Below, piece after piece: positions 26,019-34,891 of a DNA stretch of 64,000 nt (the stretch's first letter is position 1; every line of letters starts with the position of its first letter). The position numbers were made by a program, and so were the translations under genes. This DNA is from Streptomyces genisteinicus (GTDB taxonomy: Bacteria > Actinomycetota > Actinomycetes > Streptomycetales > Streptomycetaceae), in NCBI RefSeq assembly GCF_014489615.1, contig NZ_CP060825.1, positions 5,371,001-5,435,000 of the forward strand, in the 5' to 3' direction. Below the pieces are notes generated by a model. That model had not been told where the DNA came from. It did no database searches and worked only from the letters and a program-made list of their open reading frames with translations.

Positions 26019-26944
26019 CGCGCGACCCCCAGCTTCGGGTTGAGGACGGATTCGACGGCGCGCCCGCACAGGGTGAACGCGAGGGCCACGAGGGCGATCG
26101 CGATCCCGGGCGGCGCCAGGTACCACCAGTGGCCGGAGGAGACGGCGCCCGCCTCCCGCGCGTCCTGGAGCATGCCGCCCCAGGAGACGACGGTCGGGTC
26201 GCCGAGGCCGAGGAAGGCCAGGGTCGCCTCGGTGAGGATGGCGCTGGAGATGCCGAGGGTGGTCTGCGCGAGGACCAGCGGCATCACGTTCGGCAGCACG
26301 TGGCGGTTCATGATGTGCCCGTGCCCGCCGCCGAGCGCCCTGGCCCGCTCGATGTACGGGCGGGACTCGACGGCGATGGTCTGGGCGCGCACCAGACGGG
26401 CCGTGGTGGGCCAGGTGGTGACGCCGATGGCCACGATGACCGTCCACATGCTCCGCGACATGACGGTCGCCAGGACGATGGCGAGCACCAGCGTCGGCAT
26501 CACCAGGAACCAGTCGGTGATCCGCATGACCACGGTCGAGAACCAGCCGCCGTAGTGGCCGGCGACGACGCCGACGAGTGTGCCGATGGCCACGGAGAGC
26601 GCCGCGGCGAGGAGCCCGACCGTCAGCGAGATCCGGGCGCCCCAGACCAGCAGGCCGAGCAGGGAGCGCCCGAACTGGTCGGTGCCGAGCGGGAATTCAC
26701 CGCTCGGCCGCTCCAGCGCGCTGCCGGGCGCGTTGGTCACGCTCTGCACGTCGGAGCCGACCAGCAGCGGCGCGGCCAGCGCCAGCAGGGCGATCACCGC
26801 CAGGGCGCCGAGTCCGAAGAGCCCGGCCCGGTGGGAGCGGTAGGCCGTCCAGAAGCGGGCGAGCGAGTGCCGCCGGCGCGCCCACGCGAGGGAGCGGGCG
26901 GAGCGGGCGCGCTCCGCGGCCGGTGCGTCCGGTGTCGTCGTCAT
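26015..26944 (-). CDS. Oligopeptide/dipeptide ABC transporter permease (OppC/DppC-like)
   Basis: The 309-residue permease has a cytosolic Arg-rich N-terminus, one membrane segment (LFGLGALAVIALLALAAPLL) and the periplasm-facing SGEFPLGTDQFGRS loop typical of OppC. The remaining membrane segments follow, with the EAA loop in the ERARALGGGHGHIMNRHVLP region that contacts the ATPases. ATG 26944 overlaps the OppB-like stop codon by ATGA. Substrate range cannot be inferred. Confidence 0.92.
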   Translation of the reverse strand: MTTTPDAPAAERARSARSLAWARRRHSLARFWTAYRSHRAGLFGLGALAVIALLALAAPLLVGSDVQSVTNAPGSALERPSGEFPLGTDQFGRSLLGLLVWGARISLTVGLLAAALSVAIGTLVGVVAGHYGGWFSTVVMRITDWFLVMPTLVLAIVLATVMSRSMWTVIVAIGVTTWPTTARLVRAQTIAVESRPYIERARALGGGHGHIMNRHVLPNVMPLVLAQTTLGISSAILTEATLAFLGLGDPTVVSWGGMLQDAREAGAVSSGHWWYLAPPGIAIALVALAFTLCGRAVESVLNPKLGVAR

Positions 26945-27996
26945 CGGCCCACCCGGGGATCGAGCAGCGGATACAGCAGGTCGGCGAGGAGGTTCATCAC
27001 GATCATCGCTCCGGCGAAGACGACGAACAGGCCCTGCACCAGCGGCAGGTCGGGCACGCTCAGCGCCTGGTAGAACAGGCCGCCGAGCCCCGGCCAGGAG
27101 AACACCGTCTCCACCAGGATCGAACCGGCGGCCACATGGCCGAGGTTGATGAAGACCATGGTCACGGTGGGCAGCAGCGCGTTCGGCACCGCGTGGCGGC
27201 GGCGTACGGCGTCGTCCCGCAGCCCCTTGGCCCGTGCCGTCGTCAGGTAGTCGCTGCCCATCTCGTCGAGCAGCGAGGAGCGCATCACCAGCAGGGTCTG
27301 CGCGTACCCGACGGCGACCAGGGTGATCACCGGCAGCACCATGTGGTGGGCCACGTCGAGGACGTGGGCGAGGCCGGTCTCGTTGCCGGACTCCATGCCG
27401 CCGGTCGGGAACATGCCCGGGATCGGGCCGATCCCCACCGAGAAGGTGATGATCAGCAGCAGGCCCAGCCAGAACGACGGAACCGACCACAGGGTCAGCG
27501 CCACACCGGTGTTGACCCGGTCGCCGAGGCTGCCGTGCCGCCATGCCGACCGGGTGCCCAGCCACAGGCCGATCGCCGAGTAGAGGAGGACCGCCGTACC
27601 GGTCAGCAGCAGGGTCGCGGGCACCTTCTGGAGGATCAGGTCGCCGACCGGCGCACGGAACTGGTACGACATGCCCAGGTCGCCGGTCAGGGCCTTGGCG
27701 CAGTAGTCGGTGAACTGCTGCCACAGGGGCTGGTCGAGCCCGAACTGGCGGCGCAGCGTGGCCATCTGCTCGGCGGACGTCGGCACGCCGTGGGTCATGG
27801 CCTTGACCGGGTCGCCGGGGATGATCCGGAAGAGGAAGAAGCTGGTGACGAGCACGGCGATCAGGGAGACCGCCGCGCCGCCCAGCTTGCCCGCCGCGTG
27901 GGCGAGGTAGGCGCGTACGCCGGCGCCGCTCGCGGCGCGGGCCCCGGGGGCCCGCGCCACGGCGGTCGTGGTGCCGGTGGTGCTCGTGGTGCTCAT
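26941..27996 (-). CDS. Oligopeptide/dipeptide ABC transporter permease (OppB/DppB-like)
   Basis: The 351-residue permease has an extended Ala/Thr-rich N-terminus of about 35 residues, then AAVSLIAVLVTSFFLFRIIP and the GDPV motif of OppB proteins. The EAA-type cytoplasmic loop reads LTTARAKGLRDDAVRRRHAV. It is the first permease after the binding-protein gene, with 3 nt separating them, so it should be cotranscribed. Confidence 0.92.
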   Translation of the reverse strand: MSTTSTTGTTTAVARAPGARAASGAGVRAYLAHAAGKLGGAAVSLIAVLVTSFFLFRIIPGDPVKAMTHGVPTSAEQMATLRRQFGLDQPLWQQFTDYCAKALTGDLGMSYQFRAPVGDLILQKVPATLLLTGTAVLLYSAIGLWLGTRSAWRHGSLGDRVNTGVALTLWSVPSFWLGLLLIITFSVGIGPIPGMFPTGGMESGNETGLAHVLDVAHHMVLPVITLVAVGYAQTLLVMRSSLLDEMGSDYLTTARAKGLRDDAVRRRHAVPNALLPTVTMVFINLGHVAAGSILVETVFSWPGLGGLFYQALSVPDLPLVQGLFVVFAGAMIVMNLLADLLYPLLDPRVGR

Positions 27997-27999
27997 CGA

Positions 28000-29874
28000 C
28001 TATTCACGGTCTTCCGCGGTGGAACGGCGACGCATCGCGACGAAGACCCCCGCGGCCGCGGCCAGCGCGACGGCCGCGCCGACGCCGATCAGGATCCCGG
28101 TCGAGGAGCCGCCGCCGGAGCCTTCCCCGGCCGAGGCCGGCTCCGCCGACCACCAGCTCCAGTAGCCGTCCTGCCCGTAGATGTTGCCCGCGGCCTCGGG
28201 CATCGTCGTGATCGACTTGATCTGGTCGGTACGGTACGCCTCCAGCGCGTTCGGATACGCGAGGACGTTCATGTAGCCCGTGTCGTAGAGGCGGGATTCC
28301 ATCTGCTTGACCAGTTCGGTGCGCTTGGCGGCGTCGTACTCCACGGCCTGCCGGGCGTACAGGTCGTCGAACTGCTTGTCGCAGATGAAGTTGTCCGTGG
28401 CGCCGGTGTCCTTCGGGGTGGCCGGCAGGGCCGCGCAGGTGTGGATCGACAGCACGAAGTCCGGGTCGGGGTTGACCGACCAGCCGTCGAAGGCCAGGTC
28501 GTAGTCGCCCGCGAGCCACGGGTCGGAGACGTTGTCCAGGCACTCGACCTTCAGGCCGATGCCGAGTTCGCCCCACCACTCCTGGAGGTACTTGCCGATC
28601 GCCTTGTCGTTCGGGTCGGTGGCGTGGCACAGGATCCGGAAGTCGAGCGGCTTGCCGTCCTTGCCCGCGCGCTTGCCGCTCGCGTTCTTCCTGTAGCCGG
28701 CCTGGTCGAGCAGCTGCGCGGCCTTGGCGGGGTCGTAGCCGATCTTCTGCTCGGCCGACGGCTTCCAGAAGTACGAGGAGAACCGGGGCGGGATGTAGCC
28801 CTCTCCCTCGACCGCGTGGCCCTGGAAGACCTTGTCCACGATCGTCGTGCGGTCGGTGGCGTGGAACAGCGCCTTGCGGACCGCCGGGTCGAGCAGCGCC
28901 TTGTGCCCGTTGCCGAAGGTCTTGCCGTCCTTGGACCGGGCGCCGGGGTTGGTGGCCAGCGCGAAGAACCGGCGGCCGGGGGCGTCGTTGACCTTGATGT
29001 TCTCGGCGCTCTTCAGCGCGTCGGCCTGAGCGGGCGTCAGCCCCTGGACGAAGGAGACCTCGCCCTTCTGGAGGGCGGCGACCGCGGCGTCACCGTCCTT
29101 GTAGTACTTGAAGACCAGCTCGTCGAACTTGGGCGCGCCGCGCCAGAAGTCCTTGTTGGGGGCGAGCTTCACGTACTGGTCGACCTTGAAGTCCGTGATG
29201 ACGAACGGCCCGTTGCCGACGATGGGGAACTGCTTGTCGTTGTTGAAGGTGGAGAAGTCGCCGACCTTCTCCCAGATGTGCTTCGGGACGATGGGCACGT
29301 CCAGCGCCGTCATCGTGGCCTGCGGCTTCTTCAGCCTGATGACGAGCGTCGCCGGGTCGGGCGCGGTGACCTCGGCGAAGTTGGCGGTGAAGCTGCCGTT
29401 GGCGGTGGCGGCGTTCGGGTCGGCCATCATCTTGTTGAAGGTCCAGGCGGCGTCCTCGGCCGTGGCCTTCTTCCCGTCGGACCAGGTGGAGTCGGACCGG
29501 ATGGTGTACGTCCACGTCAGCTTGTCGGCGGACGGCTTCCACTCGGTCGCGAAGCCCGGGACGGTACGGCCGTCCTTGGGGTCGTAGTTCGTCAGGTACT
29601 CGTAGGTGAGCCGGTGGATGGACGTCGTCAGCAGCCGTGACGCGAGGAACGGGCTCAGGGAGTCCACGCTCTGCGACACGGCGACGGTGAGGACGTCCTT
29701 GCCGTCGGCGGCCCGCGCCGGGGCGAGCGCGGCGGTGCGGTCCTGCGGCGCCGCCTGGGCCTGCGGGACGATCAGGCCCGCCAGCAGCAGCGCGGACGCG
29801 GCGGTGCCGACGGCCGCGGTCCGCCGGAAACGGGAACGGAGCCGGGCGGTGGGTGGTGGAGCCTGTGTGACCAT
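28000..29874 (-). CDS. Extracellular solute-binding protein family 5 with C-terminal membrane anchor
   Basis: The 624-residue protein is the peptide-binding subunit. It starts with Arg-rich residues and a signal segment, AAVGTAASALLLAGLIVPQA, ending QAQA, and lacks a lipobox. The mature family-5 domain begins at DVLTVAVSQSVDSLSP and continues with YEYLTNYDPKDGRTVPGFA and RLKKPQATMTALDVPIVPKH. Near the end a Gly/Ser linker leads to ILIGVGAAVALAAAAGVFVA and a RRR stop-transfer, so the protein is probably tethered by its C-terminus. I chose ATG 29874; ATG 29895 is possible. It is the first gene of the operon. Confidence 0.9.
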   Translation of the reverse strand: MVTQAPPPTARLRSRFRRTAAVGTAASALLLAGLIVPQAQAAPQDRTAALAPARAADGKDVLTVAVSQSVDSLSPFLASRLLTTSIHRLTYEYLTNYDPKDGRTVPGFATEWKPSADKLTWTYTIRSDSTWSDGKKATAEDAAWTFNKMMADPNAATANGSFTANFAEVTAPDPATLVIRLKKPQATMTALDVPIVPKHIWEKVGDFSTFNNDKQFPIVGNGPFVITDFKVDQYVKLAPNKDFWRGAPKFDELVFKYYKDGDAAVAALQKGEVSFVQGLTPAQADALKSAENIKVNDAPGRRFFALATNPGARSKDGKTFGNGHKALLDPAVRKALFHATDRTTIVDKVFQGHAVEGEGYIPPRFSSYFWKPSAEQKIGYDPAKAAQLLDQAGYRKNASGKRAGKDGKPLDFRILCHATDPNDKAIGKYLQEWWGELGIGLKVECLDNVSDPWLAGDYDLAFDGWSVNPDPDFVLSIHTCAALPATPKDTGATDNFICDKQFDDLYARQAVEYDAAKRTELVKQMESRLYDTGYMNVLAYPNALEAYRTDQIKSITTMPEAAGNIYGQDGYWSWWSAEPASAGEGSGGGSSTGILIGVGAAVALAAAAGVFVAMRRRSTAEDRE

Positions 29875-30020
29875 GGGACGGTGACCTCGCGTCATGACTC
29901 GCTCGGAGAAGGCGGGTTGGTGATCTCGGGTTCGCCAGCTGGTGAAGCGAAGGTTTATCAGTGTGGTCATGCCGCGTCAACGGCCGTCCAAACCCCGTGT
30001 GGGCTGCGGGAATACGCCGA

Positions 30021-30050
30021 GGGCCCGCACCGGGTGACCGGTGCGGGCCC
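30021..30050. terminator. Hairpin downstream of the EspI-like gene
   Basis: Perfect 13-bp inverted repeat (GGGCCCGCACCGG) with a GTGA loop, 24 nt past the stop codon of the minus-strand gene at 30075. It also isolates the upstream region of the binding-protein gene. Confidence 0.75.
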
Positions 30051-30074
30051 TTATTGGTCCAGACCTCTGCAGCC

Positions 30075-33000
30075 CTACTGCTGAGGGGCTGGCGGCGCCT
30101 GCGGAGGCTGCTGCTGCGGCCATCCGGGCGGCGGCACCGGAGCCTGGGAATCCGTCTGACCTGGGGCGCCGGGATGTCCGGGCGCTCCCGGAGGAGGACC
30201 CGCGGGAGAGGGCGCCTGCGGAGGCTGCTGCTGCCATCCCTGCGGCGGATACGGCTGCTGAGGGCCGCCGTACGGCTGCTGCGGCTGCTGGGGGTAGGGC
30301 TGCTGGACGGGCGGCTGCTGCCCCGGGCCGGGCTGGTGCGGCACCTGCTGTCCCGGCATCGGCTGCCCGGGCACCGGCTGACCCGGAGCGGGCTGCTGCT
30401 GCCACGGCTGGCCCTGGTACCCCGGCATGGGCGGCGCGGACTGCGGCGGCGGGTTGCCGTCGGCCGTCCACAGCCCCTGCTGCTGCTGGGCACGGACGAA
30501 GTCCTCGGCGATCAGCGCCGAGAGGTTGAAGTACGCCTCGCGGGTCTTGGGGCGCATCATGTCGAGGTCGACCTCGGCGCCCGCCGCCAGGTGCTCGTCG
30601 AACGGCACGACCACCACGCCGCGGCAGCGCGTCTGGAAGTGCGCCACGATGTCGTCCACCTTGATCATCTTTCCGGTCTCGCGCACCCCGGAGATGACCG
30701 TCACCGAACGCTGCACCAGCTCCGCGTAGCCGTGCGCCGACAGCCAGTCGAGCGTCGTCGACGCGCTGCTCGCGCCGTCCACGGACGGCGTGGAGATGAT
30801 GATGAGCTGGTCGGCGAGGTCCAGCACGCCGCGCATGGCGCTGTACAGCAGACCGGTGCCCGAGTCGGTGAGGATGATCGGGTACTGCTTGCCCAGCACG
30901 TCGATCGCGCGCCGGTAGTCCTCGTCGTTGAACGTGGTGGAGACGGCCGGGTCCACGTCGTTGGCGATGATCTCCAGACCGGACGGCGCCTGCGAGGTGA
31001 ACCGGCGGATGTCCATGTACGAGTTGAGGTACGGGATCGCCTGCACCAGGTCCCGGATGGTCGCCCCGGTCTCCCGGCGGACCCGCCGCCCGAGCGTGCC
31101 GGCGTCCGGGTTGGCGTCGATCGCCAGGATCTTGTCCTGCCGCTCGGTGGCGAGTGTCGAGCCCAGCGCGGTCGTCGTGGTGGTCTTGCCGACGCCGCCC
31201 TTGAGCGAGATGACCGCGATCCGGTAGCAGGAGAGGACCGGCGTGCGGATCAGGTCGAGCTTGCGCTGCCGCTCAGCCTCCTCCTTCTTGCCGCCCAGCT
31301 TGAAGCGGGCCGCGGCGGCCGGGTTGCGGCTCGACTTCGGCTTCTGCCGGTTGTTGCGCAGCAGCCTGTCGGAGGAGAGCTCCACGGCCGCCGTGTAGCC
31401 GAGCGGCGCGCCCGGCACGGAGCGTTCGCGCTGGTCATGGGTGACCGGCGACGGCCAGGCGCCGCCGGCCCGCGGGTCGGCCGGCGCCCCGGGAGCGCCG
31501 GGCGCCTGGGGCGTGCCGCCCTGACCCTGCGGCGGCACCTGCCCGGGGGCATCCGGCGCTCCCGGCGGCACCTGCCCGGGGAACGGGCCGGGCTGCTGAC
31601 CCGCGGGCGCTCCCGGCTGCTGACCGGAGTGCTGCCCCGGCTGCCCTGCCGGAAGCGGCTGGGCGGCGGCGGGGGAGTGCTGCTGCTGAGGCGGCAGCGG
31701 TGCGGGCGGGGTGGGTGCGCCGGGGTGGCCGGGCTGTGCGCCGGGGTGGGGTGCGGCTGCGCCGGGGTGTGCTCCGGGGTGGGGTGCGGGGCCGCCGGGG
31801 TGCGGGAAGCCGTAGCCGGCCTGCGGGGTGGGTGCGCCGGGGTGGCCGGGCTGGGCTCCCGGCTGGGGGAAGCCGTAACCGGGCTGGGACGCGGGAGCGG
31901 CGCCCGGGTGCGGTGCGGACTGACCGGGCTGCGGGAAGCCGTAACCGCCTTCCGGTGCGGGCGGGGTGGGTGCGCCGGGGTGGCCGGGCTGTGCTCCGGG
32001 GTGGGGTGCGGGGCCGCCGGGGTGCGGGAAGCCGTAGCCGGCCTGCGGCGCGGGTGCGCCGGGGTGGCCGGGCTGGGCTCCCGGCTGGGGGAAGCCGTAC
32101 CCGGGCTCGGGGGCGGGCTGCTGTCCCTGCTGCGGGAAGCCGTGGCCGCCCTGCGGGGCCGGGGCCACGGGCTGCTGACCGGGCGTGGGGGAGGGCTGCC
32201 AGGGAGCGGGAGCACCCGGCGCCGGCGCGGCCGCGGGCGGCGCGGAGGCGTCGGCACTCGGTGCGGGCCACTGCTGGGCGGCGGCCGGGGCGGCGGGCTG
32301 GTACGCGGGCGGCAGCGGAGGAAGGCCCGGCTGGGGCGCCGCGGGCGCGGGTGCCCACGGCTGCGGTTCGGCGGCCGGGGGCAGCGCGTCGGGAGCCGCT
32401 TCCGGCAGGGACGCCGGCGGGGTGTCCTGCGGCTCCTCGGACGCGGGCACCGCGTCCCGGACGTCGTCCGGGGTCTCGGCGGTGTCGGCCGTGTCGTTCG
32501 CCACCGCGGGGGAGTTCGCGTCGCCGGAGCCCGATGCGTCGCCCGTGTGGTCCCGCGCGTCGTCGCCCGCGTCGGCGCCGAAGGCGTCCGCGGCGAAGAC
32601 GTCCGAGCCGAAGGTGTCCGGTGCGGAACCGCTCGCGGGGCCGTCCGCGCCGTCCGCGCCGTGCCCGCTGTCCGAGGCGCCGTCGCCGTCCGCGGCGGAA
32701 CCGTCCGCCTCGCGGTCCGCGACGGCCGCCGCGGCCGACGCGTCGTCAGGGGCCCCCTCGCCGTCGCCCCGGTCCGTGCTCGAGGGCGCGGCGTCCCCGG
32801 CGGCAGCTTCGTCGGCGGCGGTCCGCTCGGCGATCTCGCGCTTCAGGGCAGCGGCGGAGAAGCGCATCGTCGCGCCGCTCTCCACGTCACCGCTGCCGGA
32901 GCCGGAGCCGTCGGAGCCTGCCGCGTGGTCCGCCGGCAGGGCCGCGGGTGCGGGCTCCGCCGGCAGGGGGACGGGGGCCGGCTCGGGCGCGACCGGCTCG

Positions 33001-33317
33001 TGCGCCGACGGCGGCACGGCCGGACCCGGCTCGGGCGCGGCGGCGTCCTGCCCCGGCGGAGGCGTCGCGGACCAGTTGGGCTCGAACCCGCTTCCCGCCG
33101 GCAGCCCGGGCACGGCCACCGGCGCGCCCTGCGGCGGAGGCGGCGTGTGCGGTGCGCTCCCCGCCCCGCCCGACGTGTCACCCGATGCGTTCTGCGTGTA
33201 CCAGGCGGGAGGGGTGTAGTCGATGGTGAACTCACCCGTCAGCTCGGCGGGATCCGCGTCGGACTCGTCGACGGGAAGGTTCCAGTCCCCGTGGATCTCG
33301 TCCCGATCGCCGTTCAC
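30075..33317 (-). CDS. ESX-associated MinD/ParA-like ATPase with long Pro/Gln-rich arms (EspI-like)
   Basis: The 1080-residue protein has three parts. Residues 1 to about 610 are acidic, then Pro/Gly/Gln-rich with many AGYGFPHPGGPAPHPGA and QPGHPGAPTP repeats. Residues about 700-960 form a MinD/ParA ATPase with deviant Walker A LKGGVGKTT near residue 707 and IDANPDAGTLGRR. About 100 Pro/Gln-rich residues end it. This architecture matches mycobacterial EspI, a Pro-rich MinD-like ATPase in the ESX-1 locus, but sequence orthology is inference. GTG 33317 has a clear AGGAGG 4 nt upstream. It begins the minus-strand side of the ESX region; no membrane segment is seen. Confidence 0.85.
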   Translation of the reverse strand: MNGDRDEIHGDWNLPVDESDADPAELTGEFTIDYTPPAWYTQNASGDTSGGAGSAPHTPPPPQGAPVAVPGLPAGSGFEPNWSATPPPGQDAAAPEPGPAVPPSAHEPVAPEPAPVPLPAEPAPAALPADHAAGSDGSGSGSGDVESGATMRFSAAALKREIAERTAADEAAAGDAAPSSTDRGDGEGAPDDASAAAAVADREADGSAADGDGASDSGHGADGADGPASGSAPDTFGSDVFAADAFGADAGDDARDHTGDASGSGDANSPAVANDTADTAETPDDVRDAVPASEEPQDTPPASLPEAAPDALPPAAEPQPWAPAPAAPQPGLPPLPPAYQPAAPAAAQQWPAPSADASAPPAAAPAPGAPAPWQPSPTPGQQPVAPAPQGGHGFPQQGQQPAPEPGYGFPQPGAQPGHPGAPAPQAGYGFPHPGGPAPHPGAQPGHPGAPTPPAPEGGYGFPQPGQSAPHPGAAPASQPGYGFPQPGAQPGHPGAPTPQAGYGFPHPGGPAPHPGAHPGAAAPHPGAQPGHPGAPTPPAPLPPQQQHSPAAAQPLPAGQPGQHSGQQPGAPAGQQPGPFPGQVPPGAPDAPGQVPPQGQGGTPQAPGAPGAPADPRAGGAWPSPVTHDQRERSVPGAPLGYTAAVELSSDRLLRNNRQKPKSSRNPAAAARFKLGGKKEEAERQRKLDLIRTPVLSCYRIAVISLKGGVGKTTTTTALGSTLATERQDKILAIDANPDAGTLGRRVRRETGATIRDLVQAIPYLNSYMDIRRFTSQAPSGLEIIANDVDPAVSTTFNDEDYRRAIDVLGKQYPIILTDSGTGLLYSAMRGVLDLADQLIIISTPSVDGASSASTTLDWLSAHGYAELVQRSVTVISGVRETGKMIKVDDIVAHFQTRCRGVVVVPFDEHLAAGAEVDLDMMRPKTREAYFNLSALIAEDFVRAQQQQGLWTADGNPPPQSAPPMPGYQGQPWQQQPAPGQPVPGQPMPGQQVPHQPGPGQQPPVQQPYPQQPQQPYGGPQQPYPPQGWQQQPPQAPSPAGPPPGAPGHPGAPGQTDSQAPVPPPGWPQQQPPQAPPAPQQ

Positions 33318-33651
33318 TTTGCCTCCTGGTGTGGTCGAGCACCCTTGTGCCGTGGTGGGTGGGGGCGACCGCTGACGTCCGATCGGCCCGGCTCTCCCCC
33401 GAGGACGCGGTGGGCATGCCGGTAGGTTCTGCATGCCGCGCCCCGACCCACCCTAATCGCCGACGACACCGCTCCGGCAGGCCCGTCCGGCACCCGTGAC
33501 CGTCCCGTGCGTCACGCGGGACCCCGACGTGACGCACGCACCCCGGAGCGTGAAGACGTCCCGGACGAACCGGTGCAAACGGACGGGGCCGGCCCGTTCC
33601 CGGCGGCCCCGAACCTTCACGTCGTCCCGACGGGCCGAATCCTTCACGCCG
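33318..33651. other. Intergenic region upstream of the EspI-like gene, with a 10-bp palindrome
   Basis: This 334-nt region lies upstream of the EspI-like gene and downstream of the DUF397 gene, both on the minus strand. It contains a perfect inverted repeat, GTGCGTCACG at 33507 and CGTGACGCAC ending 33537 with an 11-nt spacer. Three CTTCACG/CGTGAAG words in both orientations follow between 33549 and 33650. No coding region is convincing. The palindrome could be an operator or part of a terminator. Confidence 0.55.
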
Positions 33652-33885
33652 TCACGTCAGGTCGAACTCGCCGTCCCGGGCGCCGAGGACGAACGCCCTC
33701 CACTCGGCCTCCGTGTAGCGGAGCACCGTCTCCGGATCGAGGGACGAGCGCATCGCCACGGCCCCGTTCGGGAGGTGCGCGATCTCGACGCGCTCCTCGT
33801 CCGGGCTCGTGCCCGGCGCCCCCAGCCATTCGACACCGGAGATGTCCAGGGCGTACAGCTCGTCCTTCTCCTGCGCGCTGCCCAT
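33652..33885 (-). CDS. DUF397-family small protein
   Basis: The 77-residue protein has the DUF397 ending VEIAHLPNGAVAMRSSLDPE followed by EAEWRAFVLGARDGEFDLT. The family is abundant in Streptomyces, usually encoded beside an XRE-type helix-turn-helix regulator and suspected to act with it. No such regulator is adjacent here. ATG 33885 is preceded by AAAGGAG with 5-nt spacing, a strong site. The usual N-terminal WRKSSYS and CVEV motif is not present, so this is a divergent member with no visible DNA-binding element. Confidence 0.8.
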   Translation of the reverse strand: MGSAQEKDELYALDISGVEWLGAPGTSPDEERVEIAHLPNGAVAMRSSLDPETVLRYTEAEWRAFVLGARDGEFDLT

Positions 33886-33931
33886 GTGGGCTCCTTTCGC
33901 TCACGGCCGGACGAACGCCCGGACCGTCACA

Positions 33932-33963
33932 CGGCGCCGTGTGCGCGTCGGCGCACGGCGCCG
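33932..33963 (-). terminator. Hairpin between the EccE-companion gene and the DUF397 gene
   Basis: A 13-bp stem (CGGCGCCGTGTGC, one G-U pair) with a 6-nt loop. It suggests that DUF397 is transcribed separately from the eccE pair. Confidence 0.6.
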
Positions 33964-34050
33964 CACCCCGCCCGATCGTAGGGCAGGCCGACCGTGCTCC
34001 GGAGGGCCTTCGCGCCGCCCGCACACGACCGGGTGGCGGGGCCCGCCGGT

Positions 34051-34144
34051 CCGTCCTGCCCGCCGGCGGCCCGCCTGCCGTCCTGCATGCCGCGCGGGTG
34101 CGGCCGGTCCGTCCTGCGTCCGGGGGCGGGACGGTCCGTCCTGC
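34051..34144. repeat. Four CCGTCCTGC words at 27/31/27-nt spacing
   Basis: CCGTCCTGC occurs at 34051, 34078, 34109 and 34136, three times as the longer GGTCCGTCCTGC. It lies in the 289-nt gap between the DUF397 gene and the minus-strand gene ending at 34175. No gene is visible there. Confidence 0.7.
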
Positions 34145-34174
34145 GTCCGCGGGTGGGCCGGTGCCGCGGGTGGG

Positions 34175-34891
34175 TCAGTCCATCCGGCGTGCCATGCCCA
34201 GCAGTCCGGACTCGGCATCCGTCCCGCTCGTCATCACCCAGTGGCGCTCGCGTCCCGAACACCACAGGGTCACCCCGTCCGCCAGCGTGGGCAGGGCGGC
34301 GACCTCCGGCTGCGTCAGTCCCAGGATGCGGCCGATCTGCTGGGCCTCCTGCGGCGACACCCGCTGCACCCCGACAAGCGTCGACGCCCGCATCAACCGC
34401 GGTGCGACGGGGCTCAGATAGGGGAGCAGGGTCAGCACCGACTGCCACGGCGACGACACCACCCGGCCCCGCGGGGGCCGCATGCCGCAGTCGCGGATCA
34501 CCACGACCGGGCTGCCCACGGTGGCGCCCATCGGGGGCACCCGCCCGACGTCGTGCAGCGTGATGCACTCCAGGCCCGCGCCCGCCGCCTGCGCCAGCGT
34601 CGTCCACTCCTGCCGGCGTCCGGTCTCCACCACGACCCGCGCGCCGGTGCCGGCTGCCCTGAGGGCCAGCACCTGGGCGGTCCACAGGCCGCCGATGAGC
34701 AGGACGTCGTACGGCGTCGAACGGTGGAAGCCCACCAGTTGGGGGCGTCCCTCGGCGTCGTCGCCGACGACCACTCCGTCGTCGCCGACCGGCAGGGAGA
34801 GCGCGGCGAGATGGCCGGCGGGCATCGAGTGCCCCGCGTGGCGCGGTCCCACGAGGCCGCGCAGCCCCTTCGCCATTCCCGTACGGCCCAT
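34175..34891 (-). CDS. Conserved protein encoded with EccE, function unknown
   Basis: The 238-residue product shows no signal peptide, clear membrane segment or catalytic motif. It contains a hydrophobic strand-rich segment YDVLLIGGLWTAQVLALRAA followed by RVVVETGR, then GSPVVVIRDCGMRPPRGR, which suggests an alpha/beta domain. Its ATG overlaps the EccE-like stop codon by one base (TGATG), so it is translated with EccE. That coupling implies a role in the same membrane complex. I do not recognise a family. Confidence 0.75.
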   Translation of the reverse strand: MGRTGMAKGLRGLVGPRHAGHSMPAGHLAALSLPVGDDGVVVGDDAEGRPQLVGFHRSTPYDVLLIGGLWTAQVLALRAAGTGARVVVETGRRQEWTTLAQAAGAGLECITLHDVGRVPPMGATVGSPVVVIRDCGMRPPRGRVVSSPWQSVLTLLPYLSPVAPRLMRASTLVGVQRVSPQEAQQIGRILGLTQPEVAALPTLADGVTLWCSGRERHWVMTSGTDAESGLLGMARRMD

